Below, one piece after another: positions 1-8,600 of a stretch of 64,000 nucleotides of DNA (its first letter is position 1; every line of letters begins with the position of its first letter). Position numbers and translations under genes: made by a program. Under the pieces are notes generated by a model. It ran no database searches. It was not told where the DNA came from and saw nothing but the letters and a program-made list of their open reading frames with translations. The stretch covers positions 62,001 through 126,000 of the forward strand of contig NZ_MASI01000002.1 in NCBI RefSeq assembly GCF_001708935.1, given 5' to 3'. Source of the DNA: Methyloligella halotolerans (GTDB lineage: Bacteria; Pseudomonadota; Alphaproteobacteria; Rhizobiales; Methyloligellaceae).

Positions 1-381
1 TCTTCGCCCCGGGGCAATCCCCGACCAGACGGGTACCCTCCCTTTAACATCGAGCTCGTGCCGGAAACGGCGGACCGTCCTGAAGCCTTGCGCATCACGC
101 TCGCTGTCGCGGGCTTTTCGCGGGAGGAACTCCAGGTGACCGCCGGGGGCGGAGAGCTGGTGGTCGAAGGGCGCCAGAGCGAAGCTGAGGACAGCGTTCC
201 CCGGGAGTATCTCCACAGAGGAATCGCAGCCCGGCAATTCAAGCGGAGCTTCGGGCTGGCGCATGGCGTCGAAGTCTGCGAGGCTGAGCTACACAACGGT
301 CTCTTAACCGTCGAGCTCCGCCGCCCGCGAAAAGCGGAACCGGTCAGGAAAGTGGGAATCGTTTCCGGCGGACAGGATTAG
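1..381 (+). CDS. Hsp20/alpha-crystallin small heat-shock protein, 5' end missing
   Basis: The frame is open from base 1, so the true start lies before the window; 126 residues are visible. Small heat-shock proteins are ATP-independent holdases that keep unfolding proteins soluble in the cytoplasm. The visible part begins just before the motif GYPPFNIEL and runs through the alpha-crystallin beta-sandwich (ITLAVAGFSREELQV, then FKRSFGLAHGVEV) to the conserved strand NGLLTVEL and a basic tail. A GTG at 58 could be mistaken for the start, but the conserved GYPPFNIEL lies upstream of it in the same frame. The DUF1150 gene follows 74 bases on, the usual pairing in Hyphomicrobiales. IbpA is the nearest well-known relative; I cannot say which paralogue this is. 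Confidence 0.9.
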   Translation, partial: SSPRGNPRPDGYPPFNIELVPETADRPEALRITLAVAGFSREELQVTAGGGELVVEGRQSEAEDSVPREYLHRGIAARQFKRSFGLAHGVEVCEAELHNGLLTVELRRPRKAEPVRKVGIVSGGQD

Positions 382-455
382 TCGTCGATTTGACCCGTGG
401 CCGATCCTTCTCCAAAACAGTCCCGCTGCAGAGCCTCTGCACGAGGAGATGAGCA

Positions 456-728
456 ATGAACGAGCACGAAAAAGAAGACCGCGAACAGTTTCTGCCCATC
501 AGCGAGGGCGAGTTGGCCATGCTGGGCGACGGCGAGGTGGCTTACATCAAGCAGCTCGACGCCGGTATTGCCCAGAAGCTCTTCCCTGCGCTGCGCGAGG
601 CGCCGGAGGGGATCGATCTCTACGCCGTGCTCGGTGCGGACGGAACGCCGCTTGCGCTGACCGATAGCTGGAATGCCGCCGTTGCGAATGTCATGGAAAA
701 CGATCTCGTCGCGGTGAGCCTGCACTAG
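456..728 (+). CDS. DUF1150 family protein
   Basis: A 90-residue acidic cytoplasmic protein of the DUF1150 family, recognised from its small size, its ending around DLVAVSLH and its position directly after an hsp20 gene. No biochemical role is established for the family; the constant pairing with Hsp20 suggests a link to protein quality control, which is inference. The start ATG is preceded by GGAG at a good distance. No signal peptide or membrane segment is visible. It is probably cotranscribed with hsp20 and ends in the hairpin terminator at 776-810. Confidence 0.75.
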   Translation: MNEHEKEDREQFLPISEGELAMLGDGEVAYIKQLDAGIAQKLFPALREAPEGIDLYAVLGADGTPLALTDSWNAAVANVMENDLVAVSLH

Positions 729-775
729 AACGACACCGCGCGACATCGCCGGAGCGATCCGGCACGAGAATCAAA

Positions 776-810
776 AAAAGGCCCGGTACGCGATGCGTAT
801 CGGGCCTTTT
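776..810. terminator. Bidirectional rho-independent terminator
   Basis: Perfect 10-base arms (AAAAGGCCCG at 776-785 and its complement at 801-810) enclose a 15-base loop, with A-rich and T-rich flanks on the two sides. It sits between the convergent DUF1150 gene and ptsN and can serve both. Confidence 0.85.
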
Positions 811-835
811 CGTATGTCTTGTCCGCAAACGGGTG

Positions 836-1300
836 TCAGGCTGCGTTGGAGGCGGCCTCTTCCGTCAGGATGGCGTAAAGGGCCGATTGATCCTTGGCGC
901 CGCGCAGCTTCTCGCGGGAGTGGTTGTCGCGCAGAACCCGCGACACCCTCGCCAGCGCCTTAAGGTGATCGGCACCCGCCCCTTCCGGCGCGAGCAGCAG
1001 GAACACGAGGTCCACGGGCTCGCCGTCGGCCGCATCGAAGTCCAGCGGCGTGGCCAGGCGTGCGAACAGCCCCACGATGTGGTTCAGGCCGGCGATCTTG
1101 CCATGGGGGATGGCGATCCCCTGGCCGAGGCCAGTGGAGCCCAACCGCTCGCGCTGAAGCAGCACGTCGAATATGTCGCGCTCCTCCAGGCCCGTCAGCT
1201 TGGCCCCGCGGGCCGCCAGCTCCTGGATGAGCTGCTTCTTGCCGTTAACCTTCAGCGCCGGCACCACAGCATCGGGGCCGATCAGGTCGCCTAGTTCCAT
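836..1300 (-). CDS. ptsN: PTS IIA-like nitrogen regulatory protein PtsN (EIIA-Ntr)
   Basis: A 154-residue EIIA domain of the nitrogen-related phosphotransferase system. It receives phosphate from NPr on a histidine and regulates, by protein contact, potassium transport, nitrogen and carbon responses rather than importing sugar. The active-site histidine is H66 in GIAIPHGK, and the preceding segment RERLGSTGLG is typical of the family; length is normal. It is the last gene of the minus-strand series lptC-lptA-lptB-rpoN-hpf-ptsN, a gene order widely kept in proteobacteria, and ends at the shared terminator at 776-810. Confidence 0.95.
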   Translation of the reverse strand: MELGDLIGPDAVVPALKVNGKKQLIQELAARGAKLTGLEERDIFDVLLQRERLGSTGLGQGIAIPHGKIAGLNHIVGLFARLATPLDFDAADGEPVDLVFLLLAPEGAGADHLKALARVSRVLRDNHSREKLRGAKDQSALYAILTEEAASNAA

Positions 1301-1353
1301 GGTGAAAACCCACCCAAATCAGAATCGCTCGATGCCGCCGCCTTGGCGGTTTC

Positions 1354-1938
1354 CTACGCGTCTTCGCCGGCGAGGCCCTTGAGATCGAGCCAGCCGATAT
1401 TTCCGTCGGCACGGCGATAGACCAAGTTTATGGCGTTATTGCCAGCATTCCGAAATACCACCACCGGGTAATCGGACAGGTCCATTTGCATGACAGCGTC
1501 GCTCACACTCATTTCGTGCACGACGGTCTCCGATTCGGCAATGATAACCGGATCGCCATCCTCGTTTTCCAGATCATCCTCTTGCGGAGGCGACTGGATA
1601 ACGTAGGACGCCGCAGGCCATGGATTGCGGAGCGTGTCCATGCCGCCATGGGCCTTCAGGCGCCGCTTATAGCGCCTTAGGCGCTTGTCCAACCGTTCAC
1701 AGGCAAGGTCTGCGCTCTGGTGGGCATCGGCCGCATCGCCGTGGGCTTCCAGGGTCGTGCCCTGCCACAAATGGACGGAGCAAGCCGTACGAAACTGACC
1801 GTGCTCCTTCTCGATACGGACGTGGCCGGAAGGCTCGCGGCCCAGATACTTATCGAATATTTGCGCGATCCGGTCCTGGACATAGGTCCGCATCGCATCC
1901 CCGACATCGAGGTTCTTGCCAGTAATCTGTAATGTCAT
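1354..1938 (-). CDS. hpf: Ribosome hibernation promoting factor, long form
   Basis: A 194-residue long-form HPF. The N-terminal domain (about 1-100, beginning MTLQITGKNLDVGDAM) is the RaiA/YfiA ribosome-binding fold that occupies the mRNA channel near the A and P sites. After a linker, the C-terminal domain (about 135-190, with YPVVVFRNAG and GNIGWLDLKG) dimerises to link 70S ribosomes into 100S particles. The frame extends upstream to 2067, but the family begins at the ATG at 1938, which has AAGAAG just upstream. It lies between rpoN and ptsN, as usual. Confidence 0.93.
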   Translation of the reverse strand: MTLQITGKNLDVGDAMRTYVQDRIAQIFDKYLGREPSGHVRIEKEHGQFRTACSVHLWQGTTLEAHGDAADAHQSADLACERLDKRLRRYKRRLKAHGGMDTLRNPWPAASYVIQSPPQEDDLENEDGDPVIIAESETVVHEMSVSDAVMQMDLSDYPVVVFRNAGNNAINLVYRRADGNIGWLDLKGLAGEDA

Positions 1939-2169
1939 CTTCTTTTTGCGAGGCTGCCCGGACCCGACTATCGCATCATGATGAGATGCGCCGCGGATGC
2001 CGCATTTAAGCGGAGGGCTCTCTTCGCCGGACCATCGCCGGGCGTGTCCCTGGTCAAGCCAACCCAATCGCGCGCGGAAGCTAGCCTCCCCTCCTTATAG
2101 TGTCAAACGCATAAAAAGGCCGCCTGCAACTCTCGGTATCCGCTCCTTTCGAGGCAGCCGGGCCCAACA

Positions 2170-3761
2170 TCAAGCGGTGGCGCTGAGCGCGATCCGCTTC
2201 AATCGGCGGCGCTGCACGGAGGACGGTATCCGCAAGGATTCGCGGTATTTGGCAACCGTCCGGCGTGCGATATCGATGCGTCGTCCTTTAGTTTCTCCAC
2301 GATCTTGTCATCGGAAAGGACATCTTGGGGCTGTTCCAGCTCGATCATCTCCTTAATGCGGTGACGGACCGATTCCGACGAGTGGGCGTCGCCGTTGGCC
2401 GTGGCCGGCACCGAAGAGGTGAAGAAGTATTTCAGCTCGAAGAGGCCGCGGTTCGTCGCCATGTACTTGTTGGCGGTCACCCGGCTCACGGTCGATTCGT
2501 GCATGGAGATGGCGTCGGCCACCTGCTTGAGGTTCAAGGGCCGCAGATGGCGCACGCCGTAGGTGAAGAAGCCGTCCTGCTGGCGGACAATCTCCTGGGC
2601 GACTTTCAAAATTGTGCGGGCCCGCTGGTCCAGGCTTTTGACCAGCCAATTGGCCGTGTGGAAGCACTCGGTCAGGTAGGATTTGTCCTGCTTCCGCTTC
2701 GTGGCCTTCGAAACCGTCGCGTAATAGCTCTGGTTGACGAGGACCTTTGGCAAAGTCTCGGTATTCAGCTCGACATGCCAGCTGCCGTCGGGGAGCTGGT
2801 GCACCATGACGTCGGGGACGATGGGCTGGGCTGGACTCGAGCCGAAGCTGAGGCCCGGCTTGGGGTCGAGGCGGCGCACCTCCTGAATCATGTCGCAGAG
2901 ATCTTCGTCGGAGACGCTGCAGAGGCGGCGCAGTGCCGGAAGATCGTGTGCCGCCAGCCGATCCAGATTCTCCAATAGGGCCGCCATGGCCGGATCGAAG
3001 CGGTTGCGCTCCTTCAGCTGCAGAGCCAGGCATTCGCCCAGATCCCGGGCGAACACGCCGCACGGCTCGAAAGTCTGCAGCACTTCAAGGGTCTCTTCGA
3101 TGAGTTCGAGAGGCGCATCGAGCTGCTCGGCGCTCGCCTCCAGATCGGCCCGCAGATAGCCGGTCTCGTCCACGCTATCGATGAGGTGATGGCCGATCAC
3201 CCGCTGCACCGGGTCGGTCACCGTGAGATTCAGCTGTTCGGAGAGGTGCTCGCGCAGGGTTTCGGACTGAGCGACATAGGCCTCCAGATTGGGGGCGTCG
3301 CCTTCCGCATGGCCCTGTCCACGCACCATGTCGAGACCGGCACCGTTCCAGGCGGGATCGCTTTGAGCGAGGGGTGCCGCCGCCTCATTGTCGGGAAAAA
3401 TGTCGCCGGGATCGGCGTCGAGGCTGTCGTTTGAGGCGGTGCTGTCCTTGGCCTGAAGGTCGAGCCATTCGCCGTCGCTTTCGGCATCGCCTTCGGCCGA
3501 GGCCTTGCGGCCGTCATGACCGTCGTACCCGTCGGCGTCGTAGGCATCGCCGGTGCTACCGCGTTCGGCCTGGCTGTCTTGGGCCGGGCTCGTATCGTCC
3601 TCCTGAGAGCGCTCCAGCAGGGGATTGCGCTCCAGCTCACCGTCGACGAATTCGGTCAGCTCGAGATTGGACAGTTGCAGCAGCTTGATGGCCTGCTGCA
3701 GCTGCGGCGTCATGACGAGGGTCTGCGCCTGACGAAGTTCGAGCTTTGCGGTGATCGACAC
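2170..3761 (-). CDS. rpoN: RNA polymerase sigma-54 factor RpoN, frameshifted near the C-terminus as sequenced
   Basis: Sigma-54 directs transcription from -24/-12 promoters and needs AAA+ activators. The glutamine-rich region I (LELRQAQTLVMTPQLQQAI), the acidic region II and the core- and DNA-binding region III are all present. As written the frame runs to 2199 (520 residues) and ends in an unrelated tail. Adding one base near 2279, turning GACGACG into GACGACGG in sense orientation, restores GIDIARRTVAKYRE, containing the RpoN box, then IPSSVQRRR and a stop at 2170 (530 residues). Without that base the protein would lack the box that reads the -24 element. It is either a sequencing deletion or a real loss of function; five other genes here show the same kind of defect, which favours the former. 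Confidence 0.9.
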
Positions 3762-3809
3762 TTACAGCTACTCCACGATCAGCGATACTATACACCCTGG
3801 ATCGCCCGA

Positions 3810-4709
3810 TCAGATCTTAAACTGGTCGCCCAGATAGACGCGCCTGACATCCTCATTGTTGATGACCTCGTGGGCCGTTCCTTGGGTGAGAACGGAGCCA
3901 TCGTAAATGATGTAGGCGCGGTCGATGAGCTCGAGCGTCTCGCGGACGTTGTGGTCCGTGATGAGAACGCCGATGCCGCGCCGGGTAAGATGCCGCACAA
4001 GTGCGCGGATATCGTTAACCGCGATCGGATCGATACCCGCGAAGGGCTCGTCGAGAAGCATGAAGGAGGGGCGGGTCGCGAGGGCCCTCGCGATTTCGAC
4101 CCGGCGCCGCTCGCCGCCCGAGAGGCTGAGGGCGGCGGATTTGCGCAGATGGGTGATGCGGAACTCTTCCAGCAAACCATCGAGCTGCTCCTGGCGCGCA
4201 CGTTTATTCGGTTCCACCATTTCCAGAACCGCCAGGATATTCTCTTCCACATTCAGCCCACGGAAAATCGAGGCCTCCTGCGGCAAATAGCCGATGCCCA
4301 GGCGGGCCCGGCGGTACATGGGCAGCTTCGTGACGTCCCGGCCGTCAATGGTGATGGTGCCGGTATCGGCGGGGATCAAACCCGTGATCATGTAGAACAC
4401 GGTGGTCTTACCCGCGCCGTTGGGGCCTAGGAGGCCAACGGCCTCGCCGCGGCGAATGTCGAGGCTGACGCCCCGCACGACGCGGCGCTTCTTGAAGGCC
4501 TTGGTGACTTCGCGGATGGAGAGACTGCCAGCCGGCGCCTGACGCGGCTGGGGCCGTTGGGGCTGCGGCTGACCGGCATGGGGATGGCCGGCTTGGGGCT
4601 GGCCGGCATGCGCCTGGCCCGGCTGCGGGCGAGCCTGCTGCGGCTGGTTCGGGCTCGGGCCCTCGTCAGAGAGCGGCCGTTGGTCTGGGAACGACAGCAA
4701 CTTGCCCAC
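3810..4709 (-). CDS. lptB: LPS export ABC transporter ATP-binding protein LptB
   Basis: The cytoplasmic ATPase that powers LPS extraction from the inner membrane with LptF/LptG. Walker A (GPNGAGKTT), Q-loop (GYLPQE), signature (LSGGERRR), Walker B (FMLLDEPFAGIDP) and switch histidine (ITDHN) are intact. Before the ABC domain there is an unusual low-complexity stretch of about 50 residues rich in Gln, Pro, His, Ala and Gly (for example QAHAGQPQAGHPHAG), absent from typical LptB. The start is uncertain: I chose the GTG at 4709 with AAAGG upstream, but an in-frame ATG at 4808 is possible. It lies 49 bases upstream of rpoN and 126 downstream of lptA. Confidence 0.93.
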   Translation of the reverse strand: MGKLLSFPDQRPLSDEGPSPNQPQQARPQPGQAHAGQPQAGHPHAGQPQPQRPQPRQAPAGSLSIREVTKAFKKRRVVRGVSLDIRRGEAVGLLGPNGAGKTTVFYMITGLIPADTGTITIDGRDVTKLPMYRRARLGIGYLPQEASIFRGLNVEENILAVLEMVEPNKRARQEQLDGLLEEFRITHLRKSAALSLSGGERRRVEIARALATRPSFMLLDEPFAGIDPIAVNDIRALVRHLTRRGIGVLITDHNVRETLELIDRAYIIYDGSVLTQGTAHEVINNEDVRRVYLGDQFKI

Positions 4710-4835
4710 TAACCTTTCCGTTTCGTGATGCTTGTCCGCGACAGGGTCTTCCGCGCCAGAACTTTTACACGACAAGATCTTACACGACGCTTGGCGTGAG
4801 CCTATCAATCTAGCATGGGCTATAGCGGAGGTGCG

Positions 4836-5801
4836 TCAATTGCTCCGCGGGATCAGCTGCATCGGCCCGCCGTCTTCATCTTCCCCGGAATCGCCCTTCG
4901 AGGATTTTCCCTTGCCGCCTTCATTGGGCATGAAAAGGGCGCGAATGCGGTTGTTGGCGGACGCATCGCCCGTATTCTCAAACCTGCTTTGGCCCGATGC
5001 GAGGTCGACGACAAGCTTATTCCCCTTTAGCACATTCTGGCCTTGGGTTAACACCACATTGCCACCCACGGTTACCAGCTCGCCGGGCACGTCGTAGATG
5101 GCCCAGTCGCTGTGCGCCGATTGCTCCTTCCCCTTGGACAGGAGCACATCGCCGCGCACCGTGACCGTCTCCTTGGTCATGTCGTAGACGGCCGTATCGC
5201 CCTTCGTCGTCTGGTCCTTGTCGCTCGTGATGAGCACGTTTCCGGTCATCGTCACCAGCTGGGTCTCGACGTCGTAGAGGAGATGGTCGCCCCGGCTGCT
5301 CTGGTTCTCCCCGTTGACGATGACGACGTTGCCCTTCGCCTCGATCTTGGTGAGCTGGCTGGCCGGGTTCTGCGCCGCGTCCCCGCCGCCCTCTCCACCC
5401 TCCGGGCTCGGCGCCGTCTGCCCTTCGGCATCGGCCACGCGGTCCGCATCGGGCGCGGTGCCTAAGGGATTTGCCGACCCCTTGTAGAACACGTGAAGCT
5501 CGGTCGTCCTGAGGGTGGTATCGCCCTGGACCGCGCGCACCTTTCCGGTGAACACGGCGACCTTCTTGGCATCGTAGACCGTCAGCCGCTCCGACGTGAT
5601 GTCGATGGGCTCGTTGGAATTCTTGGAAAGGCCCTTGAAAGCCCCGGGTTTCGCGCCGACCGCGCCGCCCTTGATGGTCTGGGCGAAAGCGGGAAAGGCG
5701 CTCGCGGCCGTGAAGATGGTCATGAAGGCCGCCAGTGCACCCACCACGGCGATGGCGCGCCGCAAGGGCGGAGCCGCATTGAGGGAGCGCTTTGCCGTCA
5801 T
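4836..5801 (-). CDS. lptA: LPS transport periplasmic protein LptA (OstA-like)
   Basis: A periplasmic beta-jellyroll protein that bridges LptC to LptD and carries LPS across the periplasm. Residues 1-41 form a signal peptide (basic start, hydrophobic core, cut near AFAQ). The OstA domain starts at PIDITSERLTVYDAKKVAVF and continues in repeating strands such as KGNVVIVNGENQ and GNVLITSDKDQ. At 321 residues it is longer than the enterobacterial form, mainly because of an acidic Gly-rich insert (about residues 112-145) and a charged C-terminal tail. Its ATG overlaps the lptC stop by four bases, so the two are translationally coupled. Confidence 0.9.
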   Translation of the reverse strand: MTAKRSLNAAPPLRRAIAVVGALAAFMTIFTAASAFPAFAQTIKGGAVGAKPGAFKGLSKNSNEPIDITSERLTVYDAKKVAVFTGKVRAVQGDTTLRTTELHVFYKGSANPLGTAPDADRVADAEGQTAPSPEGGEGGGDAAQNPASQLTKIEAKGNVVIVNGENQSSRGDHLLYDVETQLVTMTGNVLITSDKDQTTKGDTAVYDMTKETVTVRGDVLLSKGKEQSAHSDWAIYDVPGELVTVGGNVVLTQGQNVLKGNKLVVDLASGQSRFENTGDASANNRIRALFMPNEGGKGKSSKGDSGEDEDGGPMQLIPRSN

Positions 5802-6532
5802 TGGCCGGGGCCTCCGGCGCCCGATTCCGGCGGCGATGCGCCCGAAGTTCCGCCGGCGGGCGTTTGGGGTTTCGGCACGAGATGAACCCTTACATTGCCG
5901 GCGAATTCCAACTCCTTATCGGCGGAGCGAAAGGTCAGCCGCTTCGAGCGGATGGTGCTCCTGTTGTCCATCTGGAAAACCACGGGCCTGGAGGAGTGCA
6001 GCACCTGCTTGGCCATGTCGATCTCGGCCAGGGAAAGCTGGCCGGTGATACCGGAGCTGGTCTGGACACGAATCTTCTCCTCCATCACCAAGCGCTCCTT
6101 CTCGCTGTCGAAGGTGCCGCGCAGGGCGGTCATGCGGGACCAGCCGTTCTTGCCGCTGTTCACCTCGGCCTTGATCTCGTGGAGGTCGACCAGGTTCGGA
6201 TTCTCGACCTTCTGGTCCGCATAGGCTGCACTGATGACGTAGTCGCCGTTCTCCTTGTCGACGCCCTTGAGGGTAGGATTGGTCATGCGCAAGGCGCCGT
6301 CGGTTACCTCGATGCCGCTGATGCTGGCTTCGACGTCACCGACGGTGACGCTCAGACTGGAGGAGATGAAATAGCTGGCGAGAAGCCCTATCGCCACGAC
6401 GGGAAGCACGATCCGCAGAATGCGCACGAGCCGGCTATGGCGCTCCGCCTTGACGAAGGCCCGCGTCCGCTCCGCCTCGGTGCGCAGCTGGAACGTATCG
6501 CCACGCTGGCCTCTGAGAGTCTCCGTCGTCAT
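5798..6532 (-). CDS. lptC: LPS export periplasmic protein LptC
   Basis: A bitopic inner-membrane protein that receives LPS from the LptB2FG extractor and passes it to LptA. It has a basic N-terminal cytoplasmic part, one membrane helix (about 37-57, LRIVLPVVAIGLLASYFI) and a periplasmic LptC beta-jellyroll. At 244 residues it is close to alphaproteobacterial relatives. The Gly/Pro-rich tail ends over the lptA start (ATGA overlap). It is the first gene of the lpt-rpoN-hpf-ptsN series on this strand; rnd lies upstream with 181 bases between. Confidence 0.88.
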   Translation of the reverse strand: MTTETLRGQRGDTFQLRTEAERTRAFVKAERHSRLVRILRIVLPVVAIGLLASYFISSSLSVTVGDVEASISGIEVTDGALRMTNPTLKGVDKENGDYVISAAYADQKVENPNLVDLHEIKAEVNSGKNGWSRMTALRGTFDSEKERLVMEEKIRVQTSSGITGQLSLAEIDMAKQVLHSSRPVVFQMDNRSTIRSKRLTFRSADKELEFAGNVRVHLVPKPQTPAGGTSGASPPESGAGGPGQ

Positions 6533-6713
6533 GTAGTGCGGGCTTGCTCCTTGAGCGCTGTCGGATGACCCGCTCGCGGCGACCTAGCGTGACGATTTTG
6601 ATGATAATGCGACGCGAGGCTCGCGCAGGGCCGCAACTTCCGGTGCCTATACTTCAGCTTAGCGTCTTTCGCTCAGCTTGTCCTACGCGGTTTGTCGCCG
6701 ATCTCGGCCTGCG

Positions 6714-7325
6714 CTAGTGGGCGAACGGGTCCATATCGTACCAGCCCGACAGGTCCAAGGCCGTGCGGATCGGCAGGAATGCAAAGCAACCCTGGGCAAG
6801 GGCGGTGCGCCCTTCGCGGGCCAGCATGGCGTCGAGGCGCCGCTTGATCTCGTGCAGGTAGAGGACATCCGCCGCAGCGTATTGCACCTGCTCCTGGGTC
6901 AGTTGCTCAGCGCCCCAATCGGAGGATTGCTGCTGTTTGGAGATCTCGACCCCCAGCAGCTCGCGGCAGAGATCCTTGAGGCCGTGCCGGTCGGTGTAGG
7001 TGCGGGCCAGCTTGGAGGCGATCTTGGTGCAGTAGACCGGGCCTGCCATGACGCCCAGATATTGCTGCATGACCGCCATATCGAAACGGGCGAAATGGAA
7101 AAGCTTCAGAACCGATTGATCGGTGAGAAGGCGGCGCAGCTCCGGCGCGTCGTATTGGCCGTTGAGCTGAACCAAATGCGCATTGCCGTCGCCGGATGAC
7201 AGCTGGACCAGGCAGAGCCGGTCGCGCATGGGGTTGAGGCCGAGGGTCTCGGTGTCGATGGCCACTTGAGGCACGCCATCGAACAGACCCGGCGGCAGAT
7301 CGCCCTTATACAGCTTCACTGTCAT
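6714..7325 (-). CDS. rnd: Ribonuclease D-type 3'-5' exonuclease
   Basis: A 203-residue DEDDy exonuclease that trims the 3' ends of tRNA and other stable RNA precursors. Motif I (VAIDTETLG, with Asp and Glu metal ligands), motif II (LKLFHFARFDM) and motif III (YAAADVLYL, with Tyr and Asp) are present. It lacks the C-terminal HRDC domains of E. coli RNase D, as is normal for the short alphaproteobacterial form. It starts 84 bases after the tRNA-Leu gene on the same strand, a fitting neighbour though not proof of a link. Confidence 0.85.
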   Translation of the reverse strand: MTVKLYKGDLPPGLFDGVPQVAIDTETLGLNPMRDRLCLVQLSSGDGNAHLVQLNGQYDAPELRRLLTDQSVLKLFHFARFDMAVMQQYLGVMAGPVYCTKIASKLARTYTDRHGLKDLCRELLGVEISKQQQSSDWGAEQLTQEQVQYAAADVLYLHEIKRRLDAMLAREGRTALAQGCFAFLPIRTALDLSGWYDMDPFAH

Positions 7326-7408
7326 CGGCGATCATCCCCTCTTCGTATTGGATTGCCGGTTTGTCCGGATCGGCCAGAACGCCGATTTGCCGGCGAAAAT
7401 CCGAAGAA

Positions 7409-7495
7409 TGGTGCCCAGGAGAAGACTCGAACTTCCACGCCCTTTCGGGCACTAGCACCTGAAGCTAGCGCGTCTACCAATTCCGCCACCTGGGC
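7409..7495 (-). tRNA. tRNA-Leu (anticodon CAG)
   Basis: Read on the minus strand, the acceptor arm GCCCAGG pairs with CCTGGGC, followed by discriminator A and an encoded CCA. The D arm (GGCGGAATTGGTAGACGC), the anticodon stem CTAGC/GCTAG around loop TTCAGGT (anticodon CAG), the long class II variable arm (GTGCCCGAAAGGGCGT) and the T arm with GTTCGAGTC are all present, as expected for a leucine tRNA reading CUG. A TTGACA-like -35 lies upstream at 7529-7534; I see no clear -10. Confidence 0.96.
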
Positions 7496-7616
7496 CAAGG
7501 GGCTCTGCCTATTATCGGCGCACGCGCTTGTCAATCGGATCGAGCGCTTGAGGCCGGAGCTTGCCTGATATAATTGGCTAGATGGGAGTGAATAGCGTGC
7601 GAGTCGAGAGGCGAAT

Positions 7617-8600
7617 ATGGCGGTCGATCTGAACGTAAACAGCCGGGTCACGATTTTCGGCGGATCCGGCTTCCTCGGGCGCCATATCGTGCGCGCCATC
7701 GCCAAGACGGGCGCGCGGATGCTCGTCGCGGTGCGCCGGCCTCATCTGGCCAACTACCTCCAGCCGCTTGGCGGGGTGGGCCAGATCAATTTCGTCCAGG
7801 CCAATGTGCGCTATCCCGAGACGCTCGTTCGCGCCGCCGCCGGCTCGGACGCGGTGGTCAATCTGACGGGGATCCTGGCGCCGAGCGGCAATCAGACCTT
7901 CGAGGCCATCCACGCCGAAGGGGCGGAGAACGCTGCCAAGGCCGCGGTCGAGGCCGGTGTCTCCACATTGGTGCACATCTCGGCGATCGGCGCCGATCCG
8001 GAGTCGCCAGCCGCCTATGGCCGCACAAAGGCCGCCGGCGAAGCAGCGATCCTCAAGCATTTCCCGAAGGCTGTGATCCTTCGCCCGTCCATCGTGTTCG
8101 GACCGGAAGACGATTTCTTCAACCGCTTCGCCGCCATGGCGCGGATTTCGCCGGTCCTTCCGCTGATCGGCGGTGGCAAGACGCGGCTGCAGCCGGTGTT
8201 CGTCGGCGACGTCGCGAAGGCGGTGGTCGCCGGTCTCGAGGGCCGGGCGCGGGGCGGACATATCTACGAGCTCGGCGGGCCCGAGATCCTCACCATGGAG
8301 GACGTCATGCGCCGGGTGCTGGCCTATACGGATCGGAACCGGATGCTGGTCAATCTGCCCTTCTGGCTCGCCAATCTGAAGGCCCAGGTTCTTCAGTTCC
8401 TGCCGAACCCGCCGCTTACGCCGGATCAGGTCCGGATGCTGCGGGACGACAACGTCGTCAGCGAGGCTGCGGAAGAGGCCGGCCGGACCCTGGAAGGGCT
8501 TGGTATCACCGAGGTGCCGATCCAGGCCGTGGTGCCTGATTACCTGGAGCGCTTCCGGCCGCGGGGCGAGTTTTCGCCGCGGCCCCCGGCTCACGTGTAG
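7617..8600 (+). CDS. NAD(P)-binding epimerase-like protein, complex I NDUFA9 type
   Basis: A 327-residue extended short-chain dehydrogenase fold. The nucleotide-binding motif GGSGFLGRHIV starts near residue 15; VNLTGIL and YGRTKAAGE follow the atypical SDR pattern of the NDUFA9/39-kDa subunit family, which in mitochondria and alphaproteobacteria is an accessory subunit of NADH dehydrogenase. No nuo genes are nearby, so membership of complex I is inferred from similarity only. Its stop overlaps the convergent uppP stop by ten bases. Confidence 0.8.
   Translation: MAVDLNVNSRVTIFGGSGFLGRHIVRAIAKTGARMLVAVRRPHLANYLQPLGGVGQINFVQANVRYPETLVRAAAGSDAVVNLTGILAPSGNQTFEAIHAEGAENAAKAAVEAGVSTLVHISAIGADPESPAAYGRTKAAGEAAILKHFPKAVILRPSIVFGPEDDFFNRFAAMARISPVLPLIGGGKTRLQPVFVGDVAKAVVAGLEGRARGGHIYELGGPEILTMEDVMRRVLAYTDRNRMLVNLPFWLANLKAQVLQFLPNPPLTPDQVRMLRDDNVVSEAAEEAGRTLEGLGITEVPIQAVVPDYLERFRPRGEFSPRPPAHV

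Noticed and set aside
2199-2300. Programmed frameshifting as the cause of the rpoN break
   Set aside because: No slippery run such as A AAA AAG and no nearby stimulating structure; five other genes show the same single-base gap.
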